52,542 bases of DNA, taken from the IMG/VR virus record IMGVR_UViG_3300013118_000236, positions 1 through 52,542 of that record. One strand, given 5' to 3'. Positions 1-6,131 of the stretch are shown here, one piece after another. This DNA comes from a virus. How positions within the stretch are numbered: position 1 is the stretch's first letter; each line of letters opens with the position of its first letter. Under the pieces are notes generated by a model that saw nothing but the letters and a program-made list of their open reading frames with translations, had not been told where the DNA came from and did no database searches. The position numbers and the translations under genes were made by a program.

Positions 1-806
1 TGCTTCCGTTGCTTGTCATACTTGCCGCCTGTCGTTGGAAACTGCTTTGCAACATCAATGGTAGACGGCTCACAGTCCAGCCAGCCATCAGGCGGATCAA
101 GCGATGGGATGAGCGAAGCGACGGGCTCCGGTTCATGGGTGAGTTCCGCATGATCACGGACCTCCTTAAAGTTTTCCTGCAATCTCAAAATCTTGTCGCG
201 AGAGGTCCAGCGACTTTGGTTAGCTGATGCCAGCTTGCCAGCCTCCACATGGTAAACCCACAGACCAGCGCGAGCGGCAGTAAGCGCGTTCCAATCTACG
301 CTTTTAACATAGCGGAGCGATGTGTATGATCCCCACTCCTGATCTGGGCCGTGATAGCCGCTGACGCGGATAGGGATCATTGAGCCCACACCAATACCAG
401 TCTCACGGGCATTTTCAAGTGCACCAGCACGAACACGGCGGGATTCCTCGATGAATACCAGCTTGTCACGCTTCACAACCTCGCACACTCGGCGTGTGTG
501 GCCGCGCAGTTGGCAGTATCCACAGGTCACATTCTTCATGCGCTCGGCTTTCGCCACCTTGTTCTTGACCTTCTCGCCAGTCGCCAGATCAATCTTGGTA
601 CGCTTCATATACTGTTGGCGACGATGCTCGGCGCGTTCTTCGTACCACCTTACATCACCATCGTTACCGGCAGCGCGCTCTTTCTCTGCCATCGCCGCAG
701 CACCATGATACTGATCTTCGATCTGATCTGTGAGTTTTTCACACTTGCGTTTGTTGTGTCCCTGACGGTAGCAGTGTGAGCAGGTTACGGTTCCAGACCA
801 TGACAT
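1..806 (-). CDS. Zinc-knuckle protein, 3' end outside the window
   Basis: At least 268 codons are open from an ATG at 806 to the window edge, so the C-terminus is missing. Two retroviral-type CCHC zinc knuckles are visible, CSHCYRQGHNKRKC at residues 9-22 and CGYCQLRGHTRRVC at 95-108, both C-x2-C-x4-H-x4-C, joined by a charged, probably helical linker. The rest (about 110-268) has no motif I recognise. The ATG follows an AAAGGAG Shine-Dalgarno and a sigma70-type promoter. CCHC knuckles usually bind single-stranded nucleic acid, so an RNA- or ssDNA-binding early protein is the reasonable inference; the precise role is unknown. Confidence 0.8.
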   Translation of the reverse strand, partial: MSWSGTVTCSHCYRQGHNKRKCEKLTDQIEDQYHGAAAMAEKERAAGNDGDVRWYEERAEHRRQQYMKRTKIDLATGEKVKNKVAKAERMKNVTCGYCQLRGHTRRVCEVVKRDKLVFIEESRRVRAGALENARETGIGVGSMIPIRVSGYHGPDQEWGSYTSLRYVKSVDWNALTAARAGLWVYHVEAGKLASANQSRWTSRDKILRLQENFKEVRDHAELTHEPEPVASLIPSLDPPDGWLDCEPSTIDVAKQFPTTGGKYDKQRK

Positions 807-831
807 AATGATTTCTCCTTTCTATACTTAT

Positions 832-860
832 AATATAACAAATCTGACGGGTAAAGTCAA
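832..860 (-). promoter_or_regulatory. Early promoter cassette for the zinc-knuckle gene
   Basis: The minus strand carries TTGACT (860-855), a 17-bp spacer and TATATT (837-832), followed by the conserved TATAGAAAGGAG leader. Two further TTGACA boxes lie 15 and 26 bp upstream (875-870, 886-881), inside the 3' end of the preceding gene. Confidence 0.75.
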
Positions 861-871
861 GCTAAACTCTG

Positions 872-1066
872 TCAAGCAGTTGTCAAGAGTTCTAAACTTT
901 TCTCGCCGCACCATTCTTGATGACCGGGACCGAAAAGCGATTCGCCCTGCGTAGTCCACATCACTTGAACGGGTGCGATGTTGCGGGAGTCTCGGTTACA
1001 CGAAACATCCACCACAATACCGATCTGCTCGGTCAGAAAATGTTTAACTAAGTCACCGACTTGCAT
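872..1066 (-). CDS. GDLV mini-protein (64 aa)
   Basis: Starts MQVGDLVKHF and shows the family strands GIVVDV and VQVMW, ending SLELLTTA. It is the last gene of the 1758-872 operon. Its start overlaps the previous gene by 14 nt. Its 3' end runs through the tandem TTGACA boxes of the next promoter, which explains why its tail differs from the usual SESR. Function unknown; a small SH3/KOW-like barrel is inferred from the spacing of short beta-strand motifs. Confidence 0.8.
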   Translation of the reverse strand: MQVGDLVKHFLTEQIGIVVDVSCNRDSRNIAPVQVMWTTQGESLFGPGHQEWCGEKSLELLTTA

Positions 1067-1220
1067 TGATCAACTCCAAAAAGCCGCTACACTCCACGAT
1101 GGGCTTGCGCCTGTTGTTCCACAGCACATATACATCACCAGATTTAGCCCATCGCTTTATGCAGGGCGCAGTAACAATGCCCAAAATGCCATCGAGTCTT
1201 ACCAAATCACCTACTTTCAC
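1053..1220 (-). CDS. GDLV mini-protein (55 aa, GTG start)
   Basis: This short gene begins at GTG 1220 and reads MKVGDLVRLDGILGIVTAP, then a VYVLW strand and the tail FLELINASR. The GTG lies inside the last codons of the upstream gene (14-nt overlap), with a GAGGTG Shine-Dalgarno supplied by that gene's V-E-V codons. Its own TTG GAG TTG ATC AAT GCA end overlaps the start of the next paralog in the same way. The overlap geometry and family match make it convincing despite its length. Confidence 0.82.
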   Translation of the reverse strand: MKVGDLVRLDGILGIVTAPCIKRWAKSGDVYVLWNNRRKPIVECSGFLELINASR

Positions 1221-1392
1221 TGATCACCTCTACCCAGCTTTCGGGTTCCCAGTCCGTTCTGCCTGAACCTCCGAGCCACTTTATGCCTACCTGAATAGAA
1301 CTACGGTGATAGTCCCTGTCAACAACAATGCCGACAAATCCCGTGCTATGGGTTTTCATCCTCACCAGATCGCCTATCTTAATGCCGTGCAC
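1207..1392 (-). CDS. GDLV mini-protein (61 aa, GTG start)
   Basis: Reads MHGIKIGDLVRMK with three extra residues before the family core, then GIVVD, a VGIKW strand and WVEVISESR. The GTG start at 1392 sits in the overlap with the upstream gene. There the usual junction has shifted: the upstream gene ends SARH with a TAA stop rather than SESR with TGA, and this gene begins H-G-I before K-I-G-D. Fourth gene of its operon; function unknown. Confidence 0.8.
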   Translation of the reverse strand: MHGIKIGDLVRMKTHSTGFVGIVVDRDYHRSSIQVGIKWLGGSGRTDWEPESWVEVISESR

Positions 1393-1579
1393 TGATCACC
1401 TCCAGAGTGTCCGATGAGTGATTAGATTCATCACACCATACAGCCGTCCATAATACGGCAACTTCTTCTTCGTCATTGATGCCTTCGGGATCAACGGCGA
1501 CGACGATGCCCTTTGGCTTTGGGGCACCCTCGTATCTGTGATCAGAATAGCGCATTGTTACAAGATCGCCTACTTTCAT
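1379..1579 (-). CDS. GDLV mini-protein (66 aa)
   Basis: Starts MKVGDLVTMRYSDHRYEG. A GIVVAVDPEGIND segment and an EVAVLW strand lead into the tail LEVISARH. It begins with an ATGA overlap on the upstream gene (stop TGA shared with the ATG) and overlaps the downstream gene by 14 nt. The acidic linker DEEE before the V-x-W strand is peculiar to this member. Confidence 0.82.
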   Translation of the reverse strand: MKVGDLVTMRYSDHRYEGAPKPKGIVVAVDPEGINDEEEVAVLWTAVWCDESNHSSDTLEVISARH

Positions 1580-1758
1580 GCTATCACTCTCATATCTTTG
1601 ACATGGACCCAGCCGCTTGTACGGGTTTTTGGATAGAATACACGGGCCAATGCTTTTGATTCTTCGGCAGTGTTGAGAAGGCGTAAAACGATCCCGATAT
1701 TGGCCTTTTTGCCATTATGGGTATACTCGCTCTGTACCATACTTCCGACTTTGATCAT
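1576..1758 (-). CDS. GDLV-like mini-protein (60 aa), first in its operon
   Basis: Starts MIKVGSMVQSEY, a divergent version of the family core (GSMV for GDLV). NIGIVLRLL and a RVFYPK strand follow, and it ends VKDMRVIA. It is the first gene behind its own promoter, has an AAGGGA Shine-Dalgarno, and couples to the next gene by a 4-nt ATGA overlap rather than the 14-nt junction. Confidence 0.78.
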   Translation of the reverse strand: MIKVGSMVQSEYTHNGKKANIGIVLRLLNTAEESKALARVFYPKTRTSGWVHVKDMRVIA

Positions 1759-1783
1759 AGATTTTTTCCCTTTCTACACCTAT

Positions 1784-1811
1784 AATATAGCCACTTGTGG
1801 GCTATTGTCAA
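1784..1811 (-). promoter_or_regulatory. Early promoter cassette
   Basis: TTGACA (1811-1806), 16-bp spacer and TATATT (1789-1784) precede the 1758-872 operon of five mini-genes. A second TTGACA lies exactly 15 bp upstream (1826-1821), within the last codons of the preceding gene. Confidence 0.72.
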
Positions 1812-1822
1812 GGCTTCAAATG

Positions 1823-2020
1823 TCAAGAGGATGTAAAGTGTTCCAAGAACATTTCGTGAAACTTTAACTGTGTACCTGTCCCAAGAAAAACGATCGTGTA
1901 AGATTCGGTATAGTTTCCCGAAGCATCGGCGCGGTCGATGATCATGCCGGCCCGGTGATCAGGGATCTCAGCCGCATGGGTTCCGTCGCGGATCTTCACC
2001 AGATCACCTATCTTGAACAC
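1823..2020 (-). CDS. GDLV mini-protein with DGTH-IPDHR motif (65 aa)
   Basis: Starts MFKIGDLVKIRDGTHAAEIP and continues DHRAGMIID and YTIVFLG, ending LEHFTSS. The DGTHxxxIPDHR motif is shared with the paralog at 7726..7935, so the two form a subfamily about 6 kb apart. The GTG start gives a 17-nt overlap with the upstream gene. The extra F codon here is matched by one extra codon at the upstream C-terminus (SVQDR), so the dual-frame junction is preserved. Confidence 0.82.
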   Translation of the reverse strand: MFKIGDLVKIRDGTHAAEIPDHRAGMIIDRADASGNYTESYTIVFLGTGTQLKFHEMFLEHFTSS

Positions 2021-2198
2021 TTAAAACCTCGAGCCATTTTGTCGGCTCCCACGATGCTTCTGCATCTTCAATCCAGTAAACTTTAACACGGTGAAGACTC
2101 GGTGTTCCACGATTGATGCCATCGGGCTTCGTTCGCAAAACAACTCCCGTTGCGGGATAGATAGAACCGGGCATATGTACCAAGTCACCCACTTGCAC
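2004..2198 (-). CDS. GDLV mini-protein (64 aa, GTG start)
   Basis: Starts MQVGDLVHMPGSIYPATGVV. A VKVYW strand and WEPTKWLEVL precede a SVQDR tail that is one residue longer than the family norm. It overlaps the upstream paralog by 14 nt (2185..2198) and the downstream one by 17 nt. The Shine-Dalgarno GGAGGTG lies in the upstream gene's L-E-V codons. Confidence 0.82.
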   Translation of the reverse strand: MQVGDLVHMPGSIYPATGVVLRTKPDGINRGTPSLHRVKVYWIEDAEASWEPTKWLEVLSVQDR

Positions 2199-2361
2199 TG
2201 ACCACCTCCAAATGTTTATAATGAATATATCTTGTCTCGCCGTTTGACCAAAACACGCCGATTAGGTTCTTTGCTGTTTTGTGGATCTCAACAATAAGCC
2301 TCGGATCATACCAATGACCATTCGCAGAAACCACCAGATCACCTATTTTAATGCGTTTCAC
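2185..2361 (-). CDS. GDLV mini-protein (58 aa, GTG start)
   Basis: I place the start at GTG 2361 (MKRIKIGDLVVSANG) rather than the longer in-frame ATG at 2400, because the GTG shares GTGA with the upstream stop. LIVEIHKTAKN and the strand IGVFW are followed by LEVVSASG. Inside the operon that starts at 2608. Function unknown. Confidence 0.78.
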   Translation of the reverse strand: MKRIKIGDLVVSANGHWYDPRLIVEIHKTAKNLIGVFWSNGETRYIHYKHLEVVSASG

Positions 2362-2519
2362 GCGCTGACCAATACTGTTACGTCTGAGCGCAATGCACAT
2401 ATGTCGCGAGGATGCTTTTGTGGCTTGATGTGTATACCATCTTCATCAATCAGAACAATAACTCCTAACTTCGTGCCGTAGTGCTTTGTGTTAACTCTTA
2501 CCAGATCGCCAACTTTCAT
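2358..2519 (-). CDS. GDLV mini-protein (53 aa), divergent C-terminus
   Basis: Starts MKVGDLVRVNTKHYG and has KLGVIVLIDEDGI. The second half (IHIKPQKHPRDICALRSD) lacks the V-x-W strand and ends VTVLVSA, so it is divergent or partly degenerate. It starts by an ATGA overlap with the 30-residue gene upstream and ends by a GTGA overlap with the next paralog. Confidence 0.78.
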   Translation of the reverse strand: MKVGDLVRVNTKHYGTKLGVIVLIDEDGIHIKPQKHPRDICALRSDVTVLVSA

Positions 2520-2608
2520 GGTTGCTCCCTATTCTTTTTTTGTTTTTGTTGTTTGAGGTACTTTTCGCGCTCTTCATTCAACTTCTTGAGAGTCTCTAAA
2601 TCCCACAT
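2516..2608 (-). CDS. Small charged coiled-coil peptide (30 aa)
   Basis: ATG at 2608 follows a strong GGAGG and encodes MWDLETLKKLNEEREKYLKQ followed by a K/Q-rich end. The sequence looks like one amphipathic helix. Its stop overlaps the next start as ATGA. An 18-codon alternative reading frame from ATG 2632, immediately after the -10 box, also crosses this region but lacks a ribosome-binding site, so I prefer this one. Confidence 0.6.
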   Translation of the reverse strand: MWDLETLKKLNEEREKYLKQQKQKKNREQP

Positions 2609-2639
2609 AAATACCTCCAGTTGTTTTCTTCATACATAT

Positions 2640-2668
2640 AATATAAGACCGCGAAGCGGTTACGGCAA
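2640..2668 (-). promoter_or_regulatory. Early promoter cassette
   Basis: TTGCCG (2668-2663), 17-bp spacer and TATATT (2645-2640) drive the 2608-1823 operon. A TTGACA box lies 15 bp further upstream (2683-2678), the same phase as in the other cassettes. Confidence 0.7.
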
Positions 2669-2690
2669 GTTTTTTCTTGTCAAGCATATG

Positions 2691-3344
2691 TCATGACTTT
2701 GACTTTTTGGGCTTCGGAGCTTTCTTCAGTCGACGTTCCTCTACCCAAAATGAAATCGTTGAGCCTACGGGCAGGATCTTGTAACGCTTGGCACCCTTTG
2801 CTGCTGACTGAATAAGGCTGCTTATTTCAATAACAAATCCGCCGCGTCTCTTAAAATCACTGAATACGTGACGACTGAGCCGGCCAGAGTCAGCAGCAAA
2901 CAAGTCACTATGCTGGCATGCTGCATTACCCACAATATAATCGCCAAGACTAAACTTCGAAAGTTTCTTAGCCTCGGTCAAAACTTTCGCTGCGTATTTA
3001 TTGTTTAGCATCTTGTAAAACTGATGCCGCTGGGGTACTAATCCATTTTGAATGTCGCGCACAACCTCTTGATAGTAGGGAGTTTTGCTATAATAGAACG
3101 CGAGGATCTCTGCATTGTCGTACCAAGAGTTTTGATATTCTTGCGGCCAAGCTGCAAGGGCCTTGACTGCTTCCTCGGTGTTCTCGTTAAAAATGCGAGT
3201 TAGTACCTCCATCTGTTTCCCCGAGAGACGACGCCCACGATCAATCTGATCAACGATTGATTCGCAAAAACCGCGGGACCAATCATTAAATGTTGGATAA
3301 TCTTGTATTTGCTTGATTCGTGCTTTGATTGCATGTTCGGTCAT
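2691..3344 (-). CDS. Conserved-looking phage protein of unknown function (217 aa)
   Basis: I do not recognise a specific family. The first half is helical (LSGKQMEVLTRI at about 41-52 resembles repeated helices in phage proteins). The second half has beta-like segments (GDYIVGNA, GFVIEISSLIQSA, YKILPVGSTISFWVEERRL), and the C-terminus is strongly basic (KKAPKPKKSKS). A basic tail with a mixed fold suggests nucleic-acid contact, but this is inference. It is the second gene after the promoter at 3849, separated from the gene before it by 80 nt without another ORF. Confidence 0.6.
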   Translation of the reverse strand: MTEHAIKARIKQIQDYPTFNDWSRGFCESIVDQIDRGRRLSGKQMEVLTRIFNENTEEAVKALAAWPQEYQNSWYDNAEILAFYYSKTPYYQEVVRDIQNGLVPQRHQFYKMLNNKYAAKVLTEAKKLSKFSLGDYIVGNAACQHSDLFAADSGRLSRHVFSDFKRRGGFVIEISSLIQSAAKGAKRYKILPVGSTISFWVEERRLKKAPKPKKSKS

Positions 3345-3424
3345 TGTGTCCTGCTTTACTTAAATATGTTGAAAAAGAGATTTTTAGGTGGAAAAAAATG
3401 GCGGAAAAAATCGCGGCGATCGAA

Positions 3425-3826
3425 CTAAAACTCGATGCTCCTGTTGACACAAATATCTCCCCACATCGCGTCACCACGATACTCAATATCCTCGGTTTCT
3501 TCACCGATGCGAATGAACTTGTAAAACTCAAATGCGGGATTTGTTTTTTCTTTGCCTTCATAATCTTTCTTGCCCGTGGGAAGATCCTCGCCATCGCACC
3601 AGTCCATGAAGTCGGTGAGAGCGCGAACACACTCAAACGAGTCATACCACTTGAGCCAGCCCCACTTGAAAAGAAACGATCCCTTTTCTCCATTGTAGTC
3701 TTTGACCATATTATCGGCGTCAGCAAAGCACAACTCTCGCGCTCTTGGCGACTTAGCCATAGTGACCAAGAACTGAGGCATAACCTCTGGACCGACATAT
3801 AAAACAACTTCTGAACGATAACCCAT
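3425..3826 (-). CDS. MGYRSEV-type phage protein (133 aa)
   Basis: Opens with MGYRSEVVLYVGPEV, an N-terminus I associate with a widespread phage family of unknown function. It is acidic and aromatic-rich (FKWGWLKWYDSFECV), with an EYRGDAMWGDICVNRSIEF end. It starts 23 nt after the -10 box of its own promoter with a GGAG Shine-Dalgarno. No catalytic motif is visible. Confidence 0.7.
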   Translation of the reverse strand: MGYRSEVVLYVGPEVMPQFLVTMAKSPRARELCFADADNMVKDYNGEKGSFLFKWGWLKWYDSFECVRALTDFMDWCDGEDLPTGKKDYEGKEKTNPAFEFYKFIRIGEETEDIEYRGDAMWGDICVNRSIEF

Positions 3827-3848
3827 GTATTCTCCTTTCTATATCTAT

Positions 3849-3877
3849 AATATAGCACCCAAACGCATCACTGTCAA
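3849..3877 (-). promoter_or_regulatory. Early promoter cassette, consensus -35
   Basis: Perfect TTGACA (3877-3872), 17 bp, then TATATTATA (-10 at 3854-3849) and TATAGAAAGGAG. A second TTGACA lies 15 bp upstream (3892-3887). Drives 3826 and 3344. Confidence 0.8.
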
Positions 3878-3892
3878 CGGCTAAGTTGTCAA

Positions 3893-4240
3893 CTAATCGT
3901 CAACGACGAAATGTACCCCGATAGGCGCGACACCACGTGGAACCTCGCCGTCAACGATACCGCCGTGCTTTGCCAGCACATTCGTCACCACTTGAACCGG
4001 CACATACGCATAAACCGTTTGTGTTGGCTTGTCTGGTTCCTCTGCGTATTCCATGATCATATCTTCCCTTTGGCTGGGAAAGCCTACCTCTACTTCTTCG
4101 TATTTGTCTGCTCCACTCATCCTTGGGGTACAATACGCACCATGATGCGCCTGCACGCTCATCTTAAAACCATCGGCGCATACCACCTGTCGGTTTCTGT
4201 TGGAACCAACTGTATTAAAAAACTCATTCGCGCTACCCAT
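3893..4240 (-). CDS. Unknown phage protein (115 aa)
   Basis: The sequence contains DGFKMSVQAHHGAYCTPR, YEEVEVGFPS, a TVYAYVPVQVV strand and AKHGGIVDGEVP, ending VVDD. The pattern looks like a conserved phage early protein, but I cannot name a function. It is the last of the five-gene 5020-3893 operon, beginning with a one-base TAATG overlap on the previous gene, and its stop abuts the duplicated TTGACA boxes of the next promoter. Confidence 0.62.
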   Translation of the reverse strand: MGSANEFFNTVGSNRNRQVVCADGFKMSVQAHHGAYCTPRMSGADKYEEVEVGFPSQREDMIMEYAEEPDKPTQTVYAYVPVQVVTNVLAKHGGIVDGEVPRGVAPIGVHFVVDD

Positions 4241-4539
4241 TATTCAAACTCTCCTTTTTTGACAAACTTTAAGTCATTTCTGAGAAAATACGCATCTTCT
4301 CTATTCTTGTTAAAACTCCGCCCCCAGCGCCCATTCGGGCCATCACTTTGCATCCACCTGACGTAGAATCGTGTCTTTTCGTTAACGGAAGTCCATGAAT
4401 AGACTTTTGGCACTGTTTTGATTTCCATAACCAAACCGACGAGGGGCCTCTTTTCAATCCAAATCCGTCGCGACCAACGGCGCAAATCATTTGTTTGAAG
4501 GGCGTATGCCGATAATGTTACTAAATCACCTACTTTCAT
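4240..4539 (-). CDS. Long GDLV family member (99 aa)
   Basis: Starts MKVGDLVTLSAYALQT. The insert WSRRIWIEKRP precedes a LVGLVMEIK strand, and FYVRWMQ is the V-x-W strand. The tail FLRNDLKFVKKGEFE replaces the canonical LEVISESR, consistent with a non-paralog following it. It is the largest family member here and couples to its upstream neighbour by ATGA. Confidence 0.78.
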   Translation of the reverse strand: MKVGDLVTLSAYALQTNDLRRWSRRIWIEKRPLVGLVMEIKTVPKVYSWTSVNEKTRFYVRWMQSDGPNGRWGRSFNKNREDAYFLRNDLKFVKKGEFE

Positions 4540-4874
4540 GCCTGAATCTCCACGGGGATTGCGTCAAGGTTATAACTTCGATCTGCCATTCTGTCCCAAC
4601 TAATCTCGCACCACTCAGAAAAAATCTTCCAAAGCTGCTCGCTCGGCATTTCTTTCAGTCTCTCTTGGTCCCACTCAATCGCTTCGGTCTGATCGCCATC
4701 GGTTTCTGCATACGGGTTACAATCGTTCATAACTGACAAAGCGGTTTCGTCATCGTCAACACCCAAAAACTCTGTTATATCCGAAATGCACGCGAGCGCA
4801 CAACCTTTCTGTGTCAGATGTACGCTGCTAAACAACTCGCCTTCGTAGCTTCCCTGCATAACCCAAACTTTCAT
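4536..4874 (-). CDS. Unknown acidic protein (112 aa)
   Basis: Begins MKVWVMQGSYEGELFSSVHL, a strand-turn-strand opening seen in many small phage proteins. It continues with KGCALACISDITEFLGVDDDE and a helical, acidic second half rich in W and E. No motif supports an enzymatic role. ATGA overlaps link it to the genes on both sides. Confidence 0.62.
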   Translation of the reverse strand: MKVWVMQGSYEGELFSSVHLTQKGCALACISDITEFLGVDDDETALSVMNDCNPYAETDGDQTEAIEWDQERLKEMPSEQLWKIFSEWCEISWDRMADRSYNLDAIPVEIQA

Positions 4875-5020
4875 CCAACCACCTCAAACGCAGCTTTGAA
4901 CTGCCACATCTTATGGTTGTGTTTCTGACTAACAACCAGCACTTGATCTGCGATAACATCAAGAGCAATCCATTTGCTGTGATTGCCCCACATTCTAAGT
5001 AGCGATCCAACTTCGATCAT
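4871..5020 (-). CDS. Minimal GDLV-like mini-protein (49 aa)
   Basis: Reads MIEVGSLLRMWGNHSKW, then DVIADQVLVVSQKH and MWQFKAAFEVVG. The core is VGSLL instead of VGDLV, and the F-E-V-V end corresponds to the family's L-E-V-I tail before truncation by an ATGA overlap. It is first behind its promoter with an AAAGGAG site, and the shortest family member I find. Confidence 0.72.
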   Translation of the reverse strand: MIEVGSLLRMWGNHSKWIALDVIADQVLVVSQKHNHKMWQFKAAFEVVG

Positions 5021-5042
5021 TGTTTCTCCTTTCTATACCTAT

Positions 5043-5071
5043 AATATAACATAAGGGGGTGCGGGTAGCAA
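5043..5071 (-). promoter_or_regulatory. Early promoter cassette, near-duplicate of 5474..5502
   Basis: TTGCTA (5071-5066), 17 bp, TATATT (5048-5043), then TATAGAAAGGAG. TTGACA boxes follow upstream at 5086-5081 and 5097-5092. About 60 bp around it nearly match the cassette at 5474..5535, so one was copied from the other. Confidence 0.75.
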
Positions 5072-5093
5072 GGGTATTCTTGTCAAGTGAATG

Positions 5094-5333
5094 TCAAGAG
5101 ATTTGACTGTTCGCCCAGGGTTCGATATATGCTTGTCTGTCGCCATCTTTTGCAACAGTAAAAGCGTCGGTTGTGAGCATCGGATTGATGCCACGCTTAA
5201 TAATAAACCATTCTTGGCCGCTAACTTGGAGCAAATCAGGGTATGGACGGCCGTGAGACTGCGGGTGCATATCCACCACAATAGCCATAACTCCGGGGTT
5301 AAACTTATACATTACCAAATCACCGACTTTCAT
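5094..5333 (-). CDS. GDLV mini-protein (79 aa)
   Basis: I start it at ATG 5333 (MKVGDLVMYKFNPGVMAIVV), because an in-frame extension upstream is simply the other frame of the neighbouring 45-residue gene. It has QEWFIIKRGINPML as the middle strands and a long, different C-terminus ending YIEPWANSQIS, which overlaps a promoter's upstream TTGACA boxes. ATGA overlap with the upstream gene. Confidence 0.78.
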   Translation of the reverse strand: MKVGDLVMYKFNPGVMAIVVDMHPQSHGRPYPDLLQVSGQEWFIIKRGINPMLTTDAFTVAKDGDRQAYIEPWANSQIS

Positions 5334-5467
5334 ACGCGCACCTTTCCTCGGCATGCCTTTTTGTTGGCTGCCTTCTTGCGATCCTTCATCGCTCCAGCGC
5401 GACGAAAGTGCGCGGCAACTGCGATCCAGTTCCGGCGCTTTGGGGTATTGGTCTTTTTCTTCTTCAT
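5330..5467 (-). CDS. Small basic protein (45 aa)
   Basis: Encodes MKKKKTNTPKRRNWIAVAAH, then FRRAGAMKDRKKAANKK and CRGKVRV. The RNW..A....AGAMKDRKKA pattern is typical of very small basic phage proteins of unknown role. The ATG lies only 6 nt beyond the -10 box, so the mRNA would be leaderless. It ends ATGA into the GDLV gene. Confidence 0.68.
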   Translation of the reverse strand: MKKKKTNTPKRRNWIAVAAHFRRAGAMKDRKKAANKKACRGKVRV

Positions 5468-5473
5468 ACATAT

Positions 5474-5502
5474 AATATAGCATAGTGGGATGCGGGTAGC
5501 AA
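5474..5502 (-). promoter_or_regulatory. Early promoter cassette, leaderless type
   Basis: TTGCTA (5502-5497), 17 bp, TATATT (5479-5474), then the ATG at 5467. Upstream TTGACA boxes at 5517-5512 and 5528-5523 repeat the 15- and 11-bp phasing. Confidence 0.72.
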
Positions 5503-5532
5503 GGGTATTCCTGTCAAGTGAATGTCAAGTGT

Positions 5533-5727
5533 CTAAATAACATTCCAGGCACCGTAATCGCTTCTTTCGATGATTTCTCCGTGCTTGAGGATCTTGGCTA
5601 TCCCGGTGCGCTGATCAACATCAATGACCAGCCCGATCCATTCGGCAAAGGTGCCTATACATTCGTGTACCACGTCACCTGGAAAGATAAATCGCACGGG
5701 CCGGGCTTCCATTTCTTCAGGACTCAT
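5533..5727 (-). CDS. Divergent GDLV-like protein, single-gene unit (64 aa)
   Basis: After an N-terminal extension MSPEEMEARPVRF it reads IFPGDVVHECIGTF, GLVIDVDQRTGIAKILKHGE and ends YGAWNVI, matching the family order G-D-x-V, G-x-V-x-D, then a V/I strand. It has its own promoter and a GGAGAGG site, and no co-transcribed partner is evident. Confidence 0.7.
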   Translation of the reverse strand: MSPEEMEARPVRFIFPGDVVHECIGTFAEWIGLVIDVDQRTGIAKILKHGEIIERSDYGAWNVI

Positions 5728-5749
5728 TTGTTCCTCTCCTTATACATAT

Positions 5750-5778
5750 AATATACCACCGAAACGCCCCTAAGTCAA
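5750..5778 (-). promoter_or_regulatory. Early promoter cassette
   Basis: TTGACT (5778-5773), 17 bp, TATATT (5755-5750), leader TATAAGGAGAGG. Further TTGACT and TTGACA boxes at 5783-5778 and 5794-5789. Confidence 0.74.
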
Positions 5779-5779
5779 G

Positions 5780-5986
5780 TCAAGGAGTTGTCAAGTAAAC
5801 CACATCATCATTTCTTTCGTTGACAAGGTATTTGCCCCCATCGATCCACACAACCCACAACAAATCTTTCCAGCCGCCCGCCTGTCGATCATCGGACTCA
5901 AAACTTTCCAATACAACGCCGGGGTTAGACCAATCCTCGTCACCGAACGATTTTGGCTTGAACGATATTAGATCACCGACTTTCAT
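5780..5986 (-). CDS. GDLV mini-protein (68 aa), end of a seven-paralog operon
   Basis: Starts MKVGDLISFKPKSFGDEDW. PGVVLESFES and LLWVVWIDGG are the two family strands, and it ends DDVVYLTTP. It is the terminal gene of the 7057-5780 operon, whose seven genes are all paralogs. Its start lies in the 14-nt overlap with the previous gene, and its tail overlaps promoter boxes instead of carrying SESR. Confidence 0.82.
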   Translation of the reverse strand: MKVGDLISFKPKSFGDEDWSNPGVVLESFESDDRQAGGWKDLLWVVWIDGGKYLVNERNDDVVYLTTP

Positions 5987-6131
5987 TCAACAACTCCCAA
6001 GAGGTTGAGTTGAAAACTTGGTTAGGAGATTCGCCAGCAACCTTGAAATATGCACCGTGCTCATTGACACACCATATCACAATACTGATCCTACCTGTGA
6101 ACTTGCACCTAATCAGATCACCCACATTCAT
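5973..6131 (-). CDS. GDLV mini-protein (52 aa)
   Basis: Encodes MNVGDLIRCKFTGRISIVIW, HGAYFKVAGES and the canonical tail WELLNESR. Both ends lie in 14-nt dual-frame junctions (6118..6131 and 5973..5986). The upstream junction reads ATGAATGTGGGTGA, giving NECG-stop in one frame and MNVGD in the other. Confidence 0.84.
   Translation of the reverse strand: MNVGDLIRCKFTGRISIVIWCVNEHGAYFKVAGESPNQVFNSTSWELLNESR

Noticed and set aside
451-779. Two overlapping plus-strand ORFs of 85 and 93 aa
   Set aside because: They lie opposite the zinc-knuckle gene, whose motifs and ribosome-binding site are convincing; no plus-strand ribosome site or family match.
2281-2696. Plus-strand ORFs opposite the GDLV array
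   Set aside because: Their lengths follow from the codon pattern of the minus-strand paralogs, and none has a start signal.
3401-3424. Possible terminator ATCG-CCG-CGAT followed by a T-run after 3425..3826
   Set aside because: The stem is only four base pairs, too weak to list as a feature.
3329-3802. 157-aa plus-strand ORF
   Set aside because: Antisense shadow of the MGYRSEV gene.
3286-3858. 190-aa minus-strand ORF
   Set aside because: It runs through the promoter and over 3425..3826 and 2691..3344 in another frame, with low-complexity Ser/Phe content and no start signal.
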